64,000 nucleotides of DNA from Chitinolyticbacter meiyuanensis (GTDB taxonomy: Bacteria; Pseudomonadota; Gammaproteobacteria; Burkholderiales; Chitinibacteraceae). The translations under genes were made by a program, and so were the position numbers. Shown in pieces: positions 37,204 through 45,585 of this stretch. Location of the stretch: contig NZ_CP041335.1 in assembly GCF_008033135.1 (NCBI RefSeq), positions 2,237,925-2,301,924 on the forward strand, in the 5' to 3' direction. The notes below the pieces were generated by a model. It was not told the DNA's origin and did no database searches. It worked only from the letters and a program-made list of their open reading frames with translations. Numbering within the stretch: the stretch's first letter is position 1; the number at the start of each line of letters is the position of its first letter.

Positions 37204-37709
37204 TTCCGGCGGGATCGTCTGGTCTGCCTCAGCCCGTAGCGCATTACGGGGCAGACCTGCCTGGCGATGCTTTGCCCTGACGGTACCAACACCGTCGCCT
37301 TGGCATTCATCTGATGGCGGACCGCCGGCTCCAACAACGAGCGGCGGAATGCGGCGTTGCGCGCGCCGTCTATTCCTGACATCGCGCAGCACTGGTGCTG
37401 GTAAGTCAAGCCTGGTCTGACAATTCCCATTGCTTCGACAAATCAGCGTTTTACGCTTCAAGCCGCTATGCGGATGTCGTTTCAGCGACAGGCCAGAGCG
37501 TGGATGCTGTGGGCCGCTCGCGTTCTTGAAACTAAATTATTTCTTTGATTGAAAGTTTAAAATTAAGTTTGTGTTATGCGTTTGTTGTAAAGCTTTCGTA
37601 TTGCTATATCGAACTCAGCCGTTTTGTAGGAGCGCACTCATCGCCTTTGCAGGGCGGCCACCCGACGTGTCGACAGGCCCAGCCCTGGGCCGAACATGAG
37701 GATAAGACG
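37204..37709. other. 506-bp intergenic region with hairpin and AT-rich tract
   Basis: The first ~60 bp contain the hairpin at 37221-37257 downstream of ycaO. From ~37520 to 37620 the sequence turns markedly AT-rich (runs such as TAAATTATTTC and AGTTTAAAATTAAG), unlike the GC-rich surroundings; this is the likely promoter region of the alkylsulfatase gene. No credible coding frame is seen. Confidence 0.6.
37221..37257. repeat. Hairpin after ycaO: GGTCTGC...GCAGACC
   Basis: Outer stem GGTCTGC/GCAGACC (7 bp) and inner stem CCCGTA/TACGGG (6 bp) with a 6-nt loop and a 5-nt bulge (CTCAG). No T tract follows. A partly similar arrangement, from CTGGTCTGCC to GCAGACTTGCC, occurs at about 45489-45537. 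Confidence 0.6.
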
Positions 37710-39686
37710 ATGAGTTTGAATGCCATGCTGGTTCGCCTTGCACTTGCCGGCGTAACCACCTCCCTTCTAACCACCACTTACGCCGCCAGCGATCTGCGCA
37801 AGGACGCAACGTCCAGCACCCAGGCCGCCAATGATGCATTGCTGCAGTACCTGCCATTCGCCGATACCTCGGATTTCGAGAGTGCCCATAAGGGGTTTAT
37901 CGAAGCACTACCCAAGGAGGTGATCAAGGGCGAAGCCGGCAACCTGATCTGGAATCCGGAGCAATACGGCTTCATCAAGGAAGGCGAAAAAGCCCCCGCC
38001 ACCGTCAATCCCAGCCTGTGGCGGCAGTCGCAGCTGATCAACGTCAGCGGCCTGTTCAAGGTCACGGACGGCATCTACCAGGTGCGCAATCTCGATCTGT
38101 CCAACATGACCATCATCGAGGGCAAGGAAGGCGTAACGGTGGTCGACCCGCTGGTGTCGTCGGAAACGGCCAAGGTGGGGATGGACCTCTACTACAAGAA
38201 CCGTGGCAAGAAGCCGGTCAAGGCCGTGATCTATACCCACAGCCATGTTGACCATTATGGCGGCGTGCGCGGCGTGATCGACGAAGCCGATCTCAAGGCG
38301 GGCAAGGTCAAGATCTATGCGCCGGAGGGGTTCCTTGAGCACGCCGTGGCGGAAAACGTGATGGCCGGCAACGTGATGAGCCGCCGTGCCAGCTACATGT
38401 ACGGCAACCTGCTGCCACCGGATGCCAAGGGCCAGGTCGGTGCCGGCCTTGGCACGACCACTTCGGCCGGGACGGTGACACTGATTCCGCCGACCAACAC
38501 CATCACCAAGACAGGCCAGAAAGAGACCATCGATGGGCTGACCTATGAATTCCTGATGGCACCGGGCTCCGAAGCGCCATCGGAAATGCTGTGGTTCATC
38601 GAAGAGAAGAAGGCCATTGCCGCCGCCGAGGACGTGAACCACACGCTGCACAACACCTACTCGCTGCGCGGCGCCAAGATTCGCGAGCCATTGCCCTGGT
38701 CGAAGTACATCAACCAGGCCATCACCATGTGGGGTGGCAAAGCCGAAGTGTTGTTCGGACAGCACCACTGGCCGACCTGGACCAACCAGAGCGTCAACGC
38801 GCTGCTGAAATCGCAACGCGATCTGTATCGCTACATCAACGACGAAACGCTGCGGCTGGCCAACCAGGGCTATACCCGCGACGAGATCGCCGAGCAGTTC
38901 AAGTTGCCGGACAGCCTCGCCAAGGTATGGTCCAGCCGCGGCTACTACGGCTCGATCAGCCACAACGTGAAAGCCACCTATGTGCTGTATCTGGGCTGGT
39001 TTGATGGCAACCCGGCCACGCTGCACGAGCTGACGCCGGTCGAATCGGCCAAGCGCTATGTCGAGTTCATGGGCGGTGCGGATGCGGTGCTGAAGAAAGC
39101 CAAGGCTGACTTCGACAAGGGTGATTACCGCTGGGTGGCCCAGGTGGTGAAGCACGTGGTCTTTGCCGATCCGAACAACAAGGCGGCGCGCGAGCTGGAA
39201 GCCGATGCACTCGAGCAGATGGGTTACCAGGCGGAATCCGGGCCGTGGCGTAACTTCTACCTGACGGGTGCCAAGGAGCTGCGCGAAGGGGTGAAGAAGC
39301 TGCCGACTCCCAACACCGCCAGTGCCGACACCATTCGCGCCATGTCGCTGGAGATGTTCTTCGACTACATGGCGGTTCGCCTGAACGCGCCCAAGGCCGA
39401 CACGGCTGCATCGGTGCTGAACTTCGATTTCGGCGATAGCGGCAAATACAAGCTGGAGCTGGAAAACGGCGTGCTGAACCATACCGCCAATGCACACGCC
39501 AGCAAAGCCGATGCCACGATCAAGCTCTCGCGTGCCACCTTCGACAAGATCGTGCTGAAGCAGACCACGGTGGAGCAGGCCATCTCGGCTGGTGATGTGA
39601 AGATCGATGGTGATGCCAGCAAGTTGAAGGAGCTGCTCGGCTACTTCGATGACTTCGAGTTCTGGTTCAACATCGTGACGCCTTAA
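37710..39686 (+). CDS. SdsA1-like linear primary-alkylsulfatase
   Basis: A 658-residue exported enzyme of the SdsA1/YjcS class, which hydrolyses alkyl sulfates such as SDS to alcohol and sulfate. The signal peptide (MSLNAMLVRLALAG to TTTYA) is followed by a metallo-beta-lactamase-fold domain with the metal motif THSHVDHYGG, the acidic ligand region AAEDVNHTLHNTY and GQHHWPTW, a dimerisation domain, and a C-terminal SCP2-like lipid-binding domain from about residue 530. The length matches SdsA1 (658). The ATG was chosen for its signal peptide and the GAGGATAAG upstream. The long AT-rich leader suggests separate regulation or acquisition. Confidence 0.93.
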   Translation: MSLNAMLVRLALAGVTTSLLTTTYAASDLRKDATSSTQAANDALLQYLPFADTSDFESAHKGFIEALPKEVIKGEAGNLIWNPEQYGFIKEGEKAPATVNPSLWRQSQLINVSGLFKVTDGIYQVRNLDLSNMTIIEGKEGVTVVDPLVSSETAKVGMDLYYKNRGKKPVKAVIYTHSHVDHYGGVRGVIDEADLKAGKVKIYAPEGFLEHAVAENVMAGNVMSRRASYMYGNLLPPDAKGQVGAGLGTTTSAGTVTLIPPTNTITKTGQKETIDGLTYEFLMAPGSEAPSEMLWFIEEKKAIAAAEDVNHTLHNTYSLRGAKIREPLPWSKYINQAITMWGGKAEVLFGQHHWPTWTNQSVNALLKSQRDLYRYINDETLRLANQGYTRDEIAEQFKLPDSLAKVWSSRGYYGSISHNVKATYVLYLGWFDGNPATLHELTPVESAKRYVEFMGGADAVLKKAKADFDKGDYRWVAQVVKHVVFADPNNKAARELEADALEQMGYQAESGPWRNFYLTGAKELREGVKKLPTPNTASADTIRAMSLEMFFDYMAVRLNAPKADTAASVLNFDFGDSGKYKLELENGVLNHTANAHASKADATIKLSRATFDKIVLKQTTVEQAISAGDVKIDGDASKLKELLGYFDDFEFWFNIVTP

Positions 39687-39755
39687 GCGAGTACAGGGGC
39701 ATGGTCGTGATCACGCCCCTTTTGCTTTGCCCGGCAATGGCTCAATGAATAGCGG

Positions 39756-41051
39756 TCAAGCCGGGCGCTTGCCCGTGCATGGCCACTCCAGCACAAACCT
39801 CGCTCCACCCAGCGGTGACGTCTCCACCCGGGCGCTGCCGCCATGCGCCAAGGCCACCTGCCGCACGATGGCAAGACCGAGGCCCACGCCGCCGGTATCG
39901 CGGGTGCGGCTGTCGTCGAGCCGGGCAAACGGCTCGAACACGCGTTCGCGGTCGGCTGCGGCGATGCCGGGGCCGTCGTCATCGACGATCAGTTGTTGCA
40001 TTCCATCCGGGATGACCATGCTCAGCGCCACTTGGCCGTTTGCATGGCGGATGGCGTTGCGCAGCAGGTTGAGTGCTGCGCGGGCCAGCAAGCGCGGTTC
40101 CATCTGCAACTCGGGCGGGCAGGAGGGCGGCTCCACCAACGCGATGCCCTTCATCCGTGCTTCGAGTGCCACTGCGCCGAGCACACTGGCCACCCAGTCG
40201 CGGCCACTGACCGTGTCCTGAACCAGTGCGGCACCCGCCTGCTGCAGCCGGGCGTAGGACAGCATCTCGGTGATCAGTGCGTCGAGCTCGGTCAGTTCGT
40301 CGCGCATTTCGTCACAGCGCTGGCGCCGCGATGTGTCGTCGCCGGCGCTTTGCAGCAGATCAAGCTCGAAGCCCAGCCGCGCTATCGGCGTACGCAGCTC
40401 GTGGGCCACGCCATTGATCAGGCCACGTTGCTGTGACACCAGCAGCTCCAGCCGGGCCGCCATCGCGTTGAAGTTGCCGACAAGGGCACGGATGTCGGAA
40501 AAGCGCGATACCTCGGCCCGGGTATGCAGCTCCCCATTGCCGATGCGTTCGGCGGCGGCGGCCAGCCGTTGCAGATCGCGCCAGTGCCGGCGTACCCACC
40601 ACCAGACGATGGCGGCAAAGCTCAGGGCCAGCAGCAGGTTGCCGGTCATCACGTAGATGCCGACGATGTCCGGTTCCTGCGGCAGCGCCACCTGCAGCAG
40701 GCTCTGCCGGTCGAGTGCGACCAGGAACACGGCGTTGTCATCCCGTGCCACGTAATCGCCACGTTCCAGCCGGATGCGCTCCGCCGGGGACAACCGCAGC
40801 GCTTGCCAGCCCGACAACTTCAGCTGCAAGCCGTAGTGCGGCTGCAGCTGGGCCAGACGGGTGGCACGGGCAGCGGGCGGATAGGTGGAGAGATCCTGCA
40901 CCAGATGGTAGAGCTGGCCGCGCACCAGTTGCCGGGTGTGGGCATCCGATTCGGGCAAGGCGATGTGGACTATGGCCGCGTTCAGCAGCAGCAAGGCGCC
41001 GAGCAGGCCGCCGAACAGCAGCAGATAGAGGCGCAGATAGAGCTTCCACAT
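39756..41051 (-). CDS. Sensor histidine kinase, RstB-like
   Basis: A 431-residue inner-membrane kinase. Membrane helices lie at ~8-30 and ~130-155 around a short periplasmic sensor; a HAMP-like region follows. The H box is INGVAHELRTPIARLGFEL, the N box LLRNAIRHANG, the D box VDDDGPGIAAAD and the G2 box GVGLGLAIVRQVALAHGG. The start ATG is 1 bp after the stop of the response-regulator gene, so the pair is translationally coupled. Overall form resembles RstB. The stimulus is unknown. It converges with the alkylsulfatase gene. Confidence 0.9.
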   Translation of the reverse strand: MWKLYLRLYLLLFGGLLGALLLLNAAIVHIALPESDAHTRQLVRGQLYHLVQDLSTYPPAARATRLAQLQPHYGLQLKLSGWQALRLSPAERIRLERGDYVARDDNAVFLVALDRQSLLQVALPQEPDIVGIYVMTGNLLLALSFAAIVWWWVRRHWRDLQRLAAAAERIGNGELHTRAEVSRFSDIRALVGNFNAMAARLELLVSQQRGLINGVAHELRTPIARLGFELDLLQSAGDDTSRRQRCDEMRDELTELDALITEMLSYARLQQAGAALVQDTVSGRDWVASVLGAVALEARMKGIALVEPPSCPPELQMEPRLLARAALNLLRNAIRHANGQVALSMVIPDGMQQLIVDDDGPGIAAADRERVFEPFARLDDSRTRDTGGVGLGLAIVRQVALAHGGSARVETSPLGGARFVLEWPCTGKRPA

Positions 41052-41052
41052 C

Positions 41053-41733
41053 TCAGTCTTCCCACTGTCCGGGGCTGAACAGATAGCCCTTGCCCCAGAC
41101 CGTCTTGATACGGCGCGCCTCGCGGCCTTCGTCGCCGAGCTTGCGGCGCAGCTTGCCGATGGTGACATCTACCGAGCGATCAAGCCCATCGAAATCGATG
41201 CCGCGCAGGGCATTGAGGATGGCATCGCGCGACATCACCTTGCCGGCGTTGCGCGCTAGCAGCAGCAGTAGTTCGAACTCCATGGTGGCAAGCGGCAGAT
41301 CCTCGCCACCCAGCGTCACGCGGCGGTTGTCCGGATCGAGCGCCAGGCGGCCGAACTGCAGCGCGGTCGAATCGCCGGGCTGCTGGCGCCGTAGCAAGGC
41401 GCGGATGCGGGCTAGCAGCACGCGCGGCTGCACCGGCTTGATCACATAGTCGTCTGCGCCGAGTTCCAGCCCGGTGACTTGGTCCTCCATGCTGGCTGTC
41501 AGCATCAACAGCGGCACCGCCGTTTCGCCACACAGATCACGGCACAGCGACAGGCCGTCGCGGCCGGGCAGCATCAGGTCCAGGATCACCAGCGCAGGGC
41601 GCACCCGGCGGAAGGCGGTGAGCGCGCGGTCGCCCCGGTGCTCGACGTGGACGCGATAGCCGTGTTCGGCGAGGTAGCTTTGCACCAGTTGGGCCAGCTT
41701 GGTGTCGTCTTCGATCAGCAGCAGGTCGGTCAT
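41053..41733 (-). CDS. OmpR-family response regulator, RstA-like
   Basis: A 226-residue regulator. The receiver has LLLIEDDTKLAQLVQSYL, phosphoacceptor Asp in ALVILDLMLPGRDG, Thr in MLTASMED and Lys in YVIKPVQPR. The C-terminal OmpR-type winged helix ends RSVDVTIGKLRRKLGDEG and TVWGKGYLF. The chosen ATG gives the usual short N-terminus; an in-frame ATG at 41763 with GGGG upstream is an alternative that adds 10 residues. It is co-transcribed with the kinase immediately downstream. Confidence 0.92.
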   Translation of the reverse strand: MTDLLLIEDDTKLAQLVQSYLAEHGYRVHVEHRGDRALTAFRRVRPALVILDLMLPGRDGLSLCRDLCGETAVPLLMLTASMEDQVTGLELGADDYVIKPVQPRVLLARIRALLRRQQPGDSTALQFGRLALDPDNRRVTLGGEDLPLATMEFELLLLLARNAGKVMSRDAILNALRGIDFDGLDRSVDVTIGKLRRKLGDEGREARRIKTVWGKGYLFSPGQWED

Positions 41734-41813
41734 GGCAGTGGCCGGGCGAAAGGTGGTCGCCATTGTGCCCCAACCGCGGGCGGCGGTCGGGGCGGCGGAG
41801 AGGACGGCGCGCT

Positions 41814-43592
41814 TCACGGTACGCGCTGAAAGTCGATGCCGAGGCCGCTGAGCTGATCGGCGCCGGCCTCCAGCACGTCACCGACGCCACGGCCGAGGCC
41901 GGCGAACACCGCGCGCTGATCGTCCAGCGGTTGCAACAGCCGGGTGATGTTGCCGCCGCTCAGCACCAGCCAGCCATCCTGCTCGGCCAGCATCACTTCC
42001 AGCTCGCTGCCCTCCTGGCGGTATTGACCCAGCCGGGCGAGCCACGCCGCAGGCAGTGCGGATGGCGTCACCTTGCTGGCGAACAGCATGCTCTGGCCGG
42101 CAGCATTTTGCAGGAACAACAGCGCGTTGCCGTCGACCTCGCGCCATTGCAGCCGCCGATTTCGGTCAGCCGTGCCCTGTTCCCCTGGCAGGCGCAGCCA
42201 ACCGTCGTCGTCACGAAAGAGTTGCATTGCTTCGGCTTCACCTGGCGCTCGCAGGTGCAGCTGGCCGTTCTGTACAGTAATTTCCAGCGGGCCCGCGCTG
42301 CCCAGCGCATCGATGTACAGACCGGGGTAATGCTGCAGGTCATCTTGACTGGGCGTATGCAGTCCGCTGGCCGGCAATTGCGGCGCAGCGGGCAGTGGCC
42401 GGCCGGTCTTGCGGGCCCATAGGCGGCGCAGCGCATCGGTGGCAAGCTCGCTCGCATAGCCGCCAGCGCTATCGCTGTTGGCCAGCACGATCACGCCCAG
42501 TTTCTGTTCGGGCAGCAGCATCAGCTGGGCATTGAAACCGATGGTGGAGCCATCGTGATGGATCATCGGCACCCCGGGCGCCACCGGTGTCAGGCCGCAC
42601 GGTGACACCACCCAGCCCAGGCCGATCCGGCAATCGCCGTCGTAGCGGTTGTCGCCGTTCTGCGGTGCCAGCATGCCAGCCAGCGTGGCCGGTTGCAGGA
42701 TGCGCTGGCCGTCGAGCTCGCCCTGGTTCAGCACCATGCGCAGGAAGCGGCTCATATCCGCCGCACTGCTCCAGAGGCCGCCAGCCGGCATCCCGTCGTA
42801 TTCAAGCTGAATGTCCACCGATTGCCCGTCAATGTGGCCATGCGCGCGGCCTGGCGTGGCATCGGCCAGGAAGCTGGAGCGCCGCATGCCCAGTGGCTGC
42901 AACATGGCTTGTTGCATCCGCTCGCTGTAGCGTTGGCCGCTGGCCGTTTCGATCACCGCGCCCAGCAGATCGAAGCCCAGATTGGAATAGGCAAACAGCT
43001 GCCCCGGCCGCTGCGCGAGCCAGGTACCGTTGACAAGACTTGGCAGCGTGGTCGGTGTCGCCTCTGGATTAGCGCCCATCCCTGCGAGGCTGGCTTCGGG
43101 CAGGCCGGCATGATGGGTCAGTACACGACGCAGCGTGACCTCCGCATTGGCGGCGGCGACATCGGGCTGCCAGCGCGACTGGATGGTGAAGCCGGGCAGG
43201 GCGCTTGCCAGCGATTGATCCGGCGAGAGCTTGCCCGCTTCCACCAACTGCATCAGCGCGGTGGCGGTGAACAGCTTGGAAATGGAGCCGGCGCGGAACA
43301 GTGTGTCGGCATCCACCGGCGCCGGCGTGGTCAGGTCGGTGACGCCAAAGCCCTGCTGCCACACCACCCGGTCGCCATCGACCAGCGCAATGGCCAGGCC
43401 GGGAATCTGCCGCTGCTGCATTTCGCTGGCAATCGCTTGTTGCAGTGCGGCGATATCTGCCGCGTAGCTGGGCTGGACAGGTGTCGGGGCCGGCGTGGGC
43501 GTGGGCGTGCTGGGTTGGGTGGGATCGTTGTCGCCGCCGCAGGCGGCAAGGGCCAAGGCCAGCGTGGCAAGGGCAAAGGGGCGGATGAGCAT
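41814..43592 (-). CDS. Lipoprotein serine hydrolase, class C beta-lactamase fold
   Basis: A 592-residue envelope lipoprotein: the signal peptide ends in LALAAC (Cys18) and is followed by a Thr/Pro linker. The serine beta-lactamase-like (penicillin-binding) domain has the SxxK motif SISK (Ser103, Lys106), the Tyr motif YSNLGF and the HxG-type third motif HHDGSTIGF. A C-terminal beta-rich domain of ~180 residues follows, as in many esterase or peptidase members. Activity could be esterase, D-aminopeptidase or carboxypeptidase; nothing here specifically indicates antibiotic resistance. It lies 80 bp upstream of the RstA-like gene on the same strand. Confidence 0.88.
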   Translation of the reverse strand: MLIRPFALATLALALAACGGDNDPTQPSTPTPTPAPTPVQPSYAADIAALQQAIASEMQQRQIPGLAIALVDGDRVVWQQGFGVTDLTTPAPVDADTLFRAGSISKLFTATALMQLVEAGKLSPDQSLASALPGFTIQSRWQPDVAAANAEVTLRRVLTHHAGLPEASLAGMGANPEATPTTLPSLVNGTWLAQRPGQLFAYSNLGFDLLGAVIETASGQRYSERMQQAMLQPLGMRRSSFLADATPGRAHGHIDGQSVDIQLEYDGMPAGGLWSSAADMSRFLRMVLNQGELDGQRILQPATLAGMLAPQNGDNRYDGDCRIGLGWVVSPCGLTPVAPGVPMIHHDGSTIGFNAQLMLLPEQKLGVIVLANSDSAGGYASELATDALRRLWARKTGRPLPAAPQLPASGLHTPSQDDLQHYPGLYIDALGSAGPLEITVQNGQLHLRAPGEAEAMQLFRDDDGWLRLPGEQGTADRNRRLQWREVDGNALLFLQNAAGQSMLFASKVTPSALPAAWLARLGQYRQEGSELEVMLAEQDGWLVLSGGNITRLLQPLDDQRAVFAGLGRGVGDVLEAGADQLSGLGIDFQRVP

Positions 43593-43769
43593 GGCGGACT
43601 CCTGGTTGGGAATACCGCGATGCTAGGTGCAGGCCGCAAGGCAAACCTGCGGCAGATAAACAGGATTTGTGAAAGATTGTGAACGCGCGCCGTCGCGTTG
43701 CCGCCATAGGGTATCTGCGTTATTGCCGCCGATGTTGCGGTGCAGGATAAAGCATGAAACTGTCGTTTC

Positions 43770-44354
43770 ATGTCCACCATGCTGCGCATCCTGCTCGTCA
43801 CCGATACTGCCAAGCCCATCGGCCAGCTCGCCGCCGCGCTGACCGCCGCCGGTTTCGACGTGATCGCGCAGGCTCCCGGTGCGCGGGCACTGGCCCAACT
43901 GGTGGAAAGCCGCCGCCCTGATGTGGTCATCGTCGATACCGAATCCCCCTCGCGCGATACGTTGGAGCAATTGGCGGTGATGAACGCGGCTGCCCCGCGC
44001 CCGGTGGTGATGTTCTCGGATTGCGCTGACCCGGCCACCGTACGTGCCGCGGTCGCCGTGGGGGTGACCGCCTATGTGGTCGAAGGCGTGGCGCCGGCGC
44101 GGCTTGCCGCAGTGATCGCGGTGGCGCAGGCGCGCTTTGACGAGGACAACCGGCTGCGCGAGAAACTCGCTGATGCCGAACAGAAGCTCGCCGAGCGCAA
44201 GCTGATCGATAAGGCCAAGGGGCTGTTGATGGACAAACGCGGCCTCACCGAGGCCGAAGCTTTCGAAACGCTGCGCCGACAGGCGATGAACCGGGGCATG
44301 AAGCTGGCCGATGTGGCGCGGCAGCTGATTGCCATGGCCGATTTGCTGGGATGA
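43770..44354 (+). CDS. nasT: ANTAR-domain response regulator, NasT-like
   Basis: A 194-residue protein with an N-terminal pseudo-receiver (MLRILLVTDTAKPIG; VVIVDTESPSRDT) and a C-terminal ANTAR RNA-binding domain (ERKLIDKAKGLLMDKRGLTE). NasT-type proteins bind paired hairpins in leader RNAs of nitrate-assimilation operons and prevent early termination. The next gene, 4 bp on, encodes a NasS-like sensor, which in known systems sequesters NasT until nitrate or nitrite binds. The classical phosphoacceptor region is partly degenerate, as is common in NasT. The start has no strong Shine-Dalgarno; the ATG at 43779 is an alternative. Confidence 0.85.
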   Translation: MSTMLRILLVTDTAKPIGQLAAALTAAGFDVIAQAPGARALAQLVESRRPDVVIVDTESPSRDTLEQLAVMNAAAPRPVVMFSDCADPATVRAAVAVGVTAYVVEGVAPARLAAVIAVAQARFDEDNRLREKLADAEQKLAERKLIDKAKGLLMDKRGLTEAEAFETLRRQAMNRGMKLADVARQLIAMADLLG

Positions 44355-44358
44355 CACG

Positions 44359-45465
44359 ATGCGCCTGGAAAAGACCACGCTGACCCTGGGCTATATGCCG
44401 CTGACCGATTGCGCACCGCTGGTGGTGGCGCAGCGCATGGGCTTTGCCGAAGCGCGTGGTTTGACGCTGCAGCTGGCCTGTCAGCCTTCCTGGGCAGTGC
44501 TGCGGGATCGGCTGTTGGGCGGCGAGCTCGATGCCGCACAAGCGCTCTATGGCCTGCCGTACGGCGTGGAGCTGGGCCTTGGCGGCCTGCGCCACGAGAT
44601 GGCCGTATTGATGACGCTGAACCAGAACGGCCAGGGCATTGCGCTGGCCCGCGCCTTCATGGATGCGGTGAAGAGCGGTGACGGCCTGCGCCGTGCGTTG
44701 CTCGCCGCAACACGGCGGCTGACCTTGGCGCATACCTTTCCCACCGGCACGCACGCGATGTGGCTGTACTACTGGCTGGCCGCGCATCGCATCCATCCGC
44801 TGCGCGACGTAAAAACCGTGGTGGTGCCGCCGCCGGATATGGCCGGCGCGCTGGCGCGTGGCGAGCTCGACGGCTTCTGCGCCGGCGAGCCCTGGCCCGC
44901 CGTGGCCGAGCTTGCACAGATCGGCTATACGCTGGTGCCCAGTGCCGAGATCTGGCCCGACCACCCTGAGAAAGTACTCGCCACTACGCGGGCCTTCGCC
45001 GATGCACATCCACAGACTGCCGTGGCATTGGCCGCCGCCTTGATCGAGGCCGGCCGCTGGCTCGATCACCCGGCGCAGCGCCAGCAGGCGGCGCCCTGGA
45101 TCGCCGAAGCCATTGGCGTGCCCGAAGCCGCCGTCGCTCCTCGGCTGATCGAGGGCCACGGTCGTGGCGGGCGGGCGCATGCAGTACGTTTTTATGGCCG
45201 TGGTGGCGAGGTGTGCTATCCGTGGCTATCGGACGGCATGTGGTTCCTCACCCAGTACCGCCGCTGGGGACTGCTCGGCCAGGAGCCGGACTACTTGGCC
45301 TTGGCAAGCCGGGTAAACCGGCTTGACCTCTACTGCGAGGCTGCGCGCCTTGCCGGGGCCGATCTGCCAGCTACGCCGCTGCGGCGCAGCGTGCTGATCG
45401 ATGGCAGGGCGTGGGATGGTGGCGATCCTCAAGCTTATGCAAACTCGTTTGCATTGCACGCCTGA
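44359..45465 (+). CDS. nasS: NasS-like nitrate/nitrite sensor (NrtA/CmpA family, cytoplasmic)
   Basis: A 368-residue protein of the NrtA/CmpA solute-binding family (LTLGYMPLTDCAPLVVAQRM, FCAGEPWPAVAE, AMWLYYWLAAHRIHPLRDV) but without signal peptide or lipobox. This and its position 4 bp after the ANTAR gene identify it as the NasS type, a cytoplasmic sensor that controls NasT, rather than a transport subunit. No nitrate transporter or reductase genes are in the window, so the target operon lies elsewhere. Confidence 0.85.
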   Translation: MRLEKTTLTLGYMPLTDCAPLVVAQRMGFAEARGLTLQLACQPSWAVLRDRLLGGELDAAQALYGLPYGVELGLGGLRHEMAVLMTLNQNGQGIALARAFMDAVKSGDGLRRALLAATRRLTLAHTFPTGTHAMWLYYWLAAHRIHPLRDVKTVVVPPPDMAGALARGELDGFCAGEPWPAVAELAQIGYTLVPSAEIWPDHPEKVLATTRAFADAHPQTAVALAAALIEAGRWLDHPAQRQQAAPWIAEAIGVPEAAVAPRLIEGHGRGGRAHAVRFYGRGGEVCYPWLSDGMWFLTQYRRWGLLGQEPDYLALASRVNRLDLYCEAARLAGADLPATPLRRSVLIDGRAWDGGDPQAYANSFALHA

Positions 45466-45534
45466 ATCCGGCGATGAGCATCGTCGGGCTGGTCTGCCGC
45501 TGCGCGATTAGGGTGTAGAACGTGCTGCAGACTT

Positions 45535-45579
45535 GCCAATGGCGTGTACCGGTTGCCTGGGCAGGCACACGCCATTGGC
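45535..45579. terminator. Long inverted repeat between convergent genes
   Basis: Arms GCCAATGGCGTGT (45535-45547) and ACACGCCATTGGC (45567-45579) are a perfect 13-bp stem; the loop holds a smaller GCCT/AGGC hairpin. It lies between the 3' ends of nasS and the chitin-binding gene and could stop transcription from either side, although no T tract adjoins it. Confidence 0.55.
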
Positions 45580-45585
45580 GAGCGC

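Noticed and set aside
41814..43592. Antibiotic-resistance beta-lactamase
   Set aside because: The motifs fit the broad serine hydrolase family with an extra C-terminal domain; specific class C resistance features are not evident.
44359..45465. Periplasmic nitrate/sulfonate-binding transport subunit
   Set aside because: No signal peptide or lipobox and no transporter genes nearby; linkage to an ANTAR gene fits a NasS-type sensor better.
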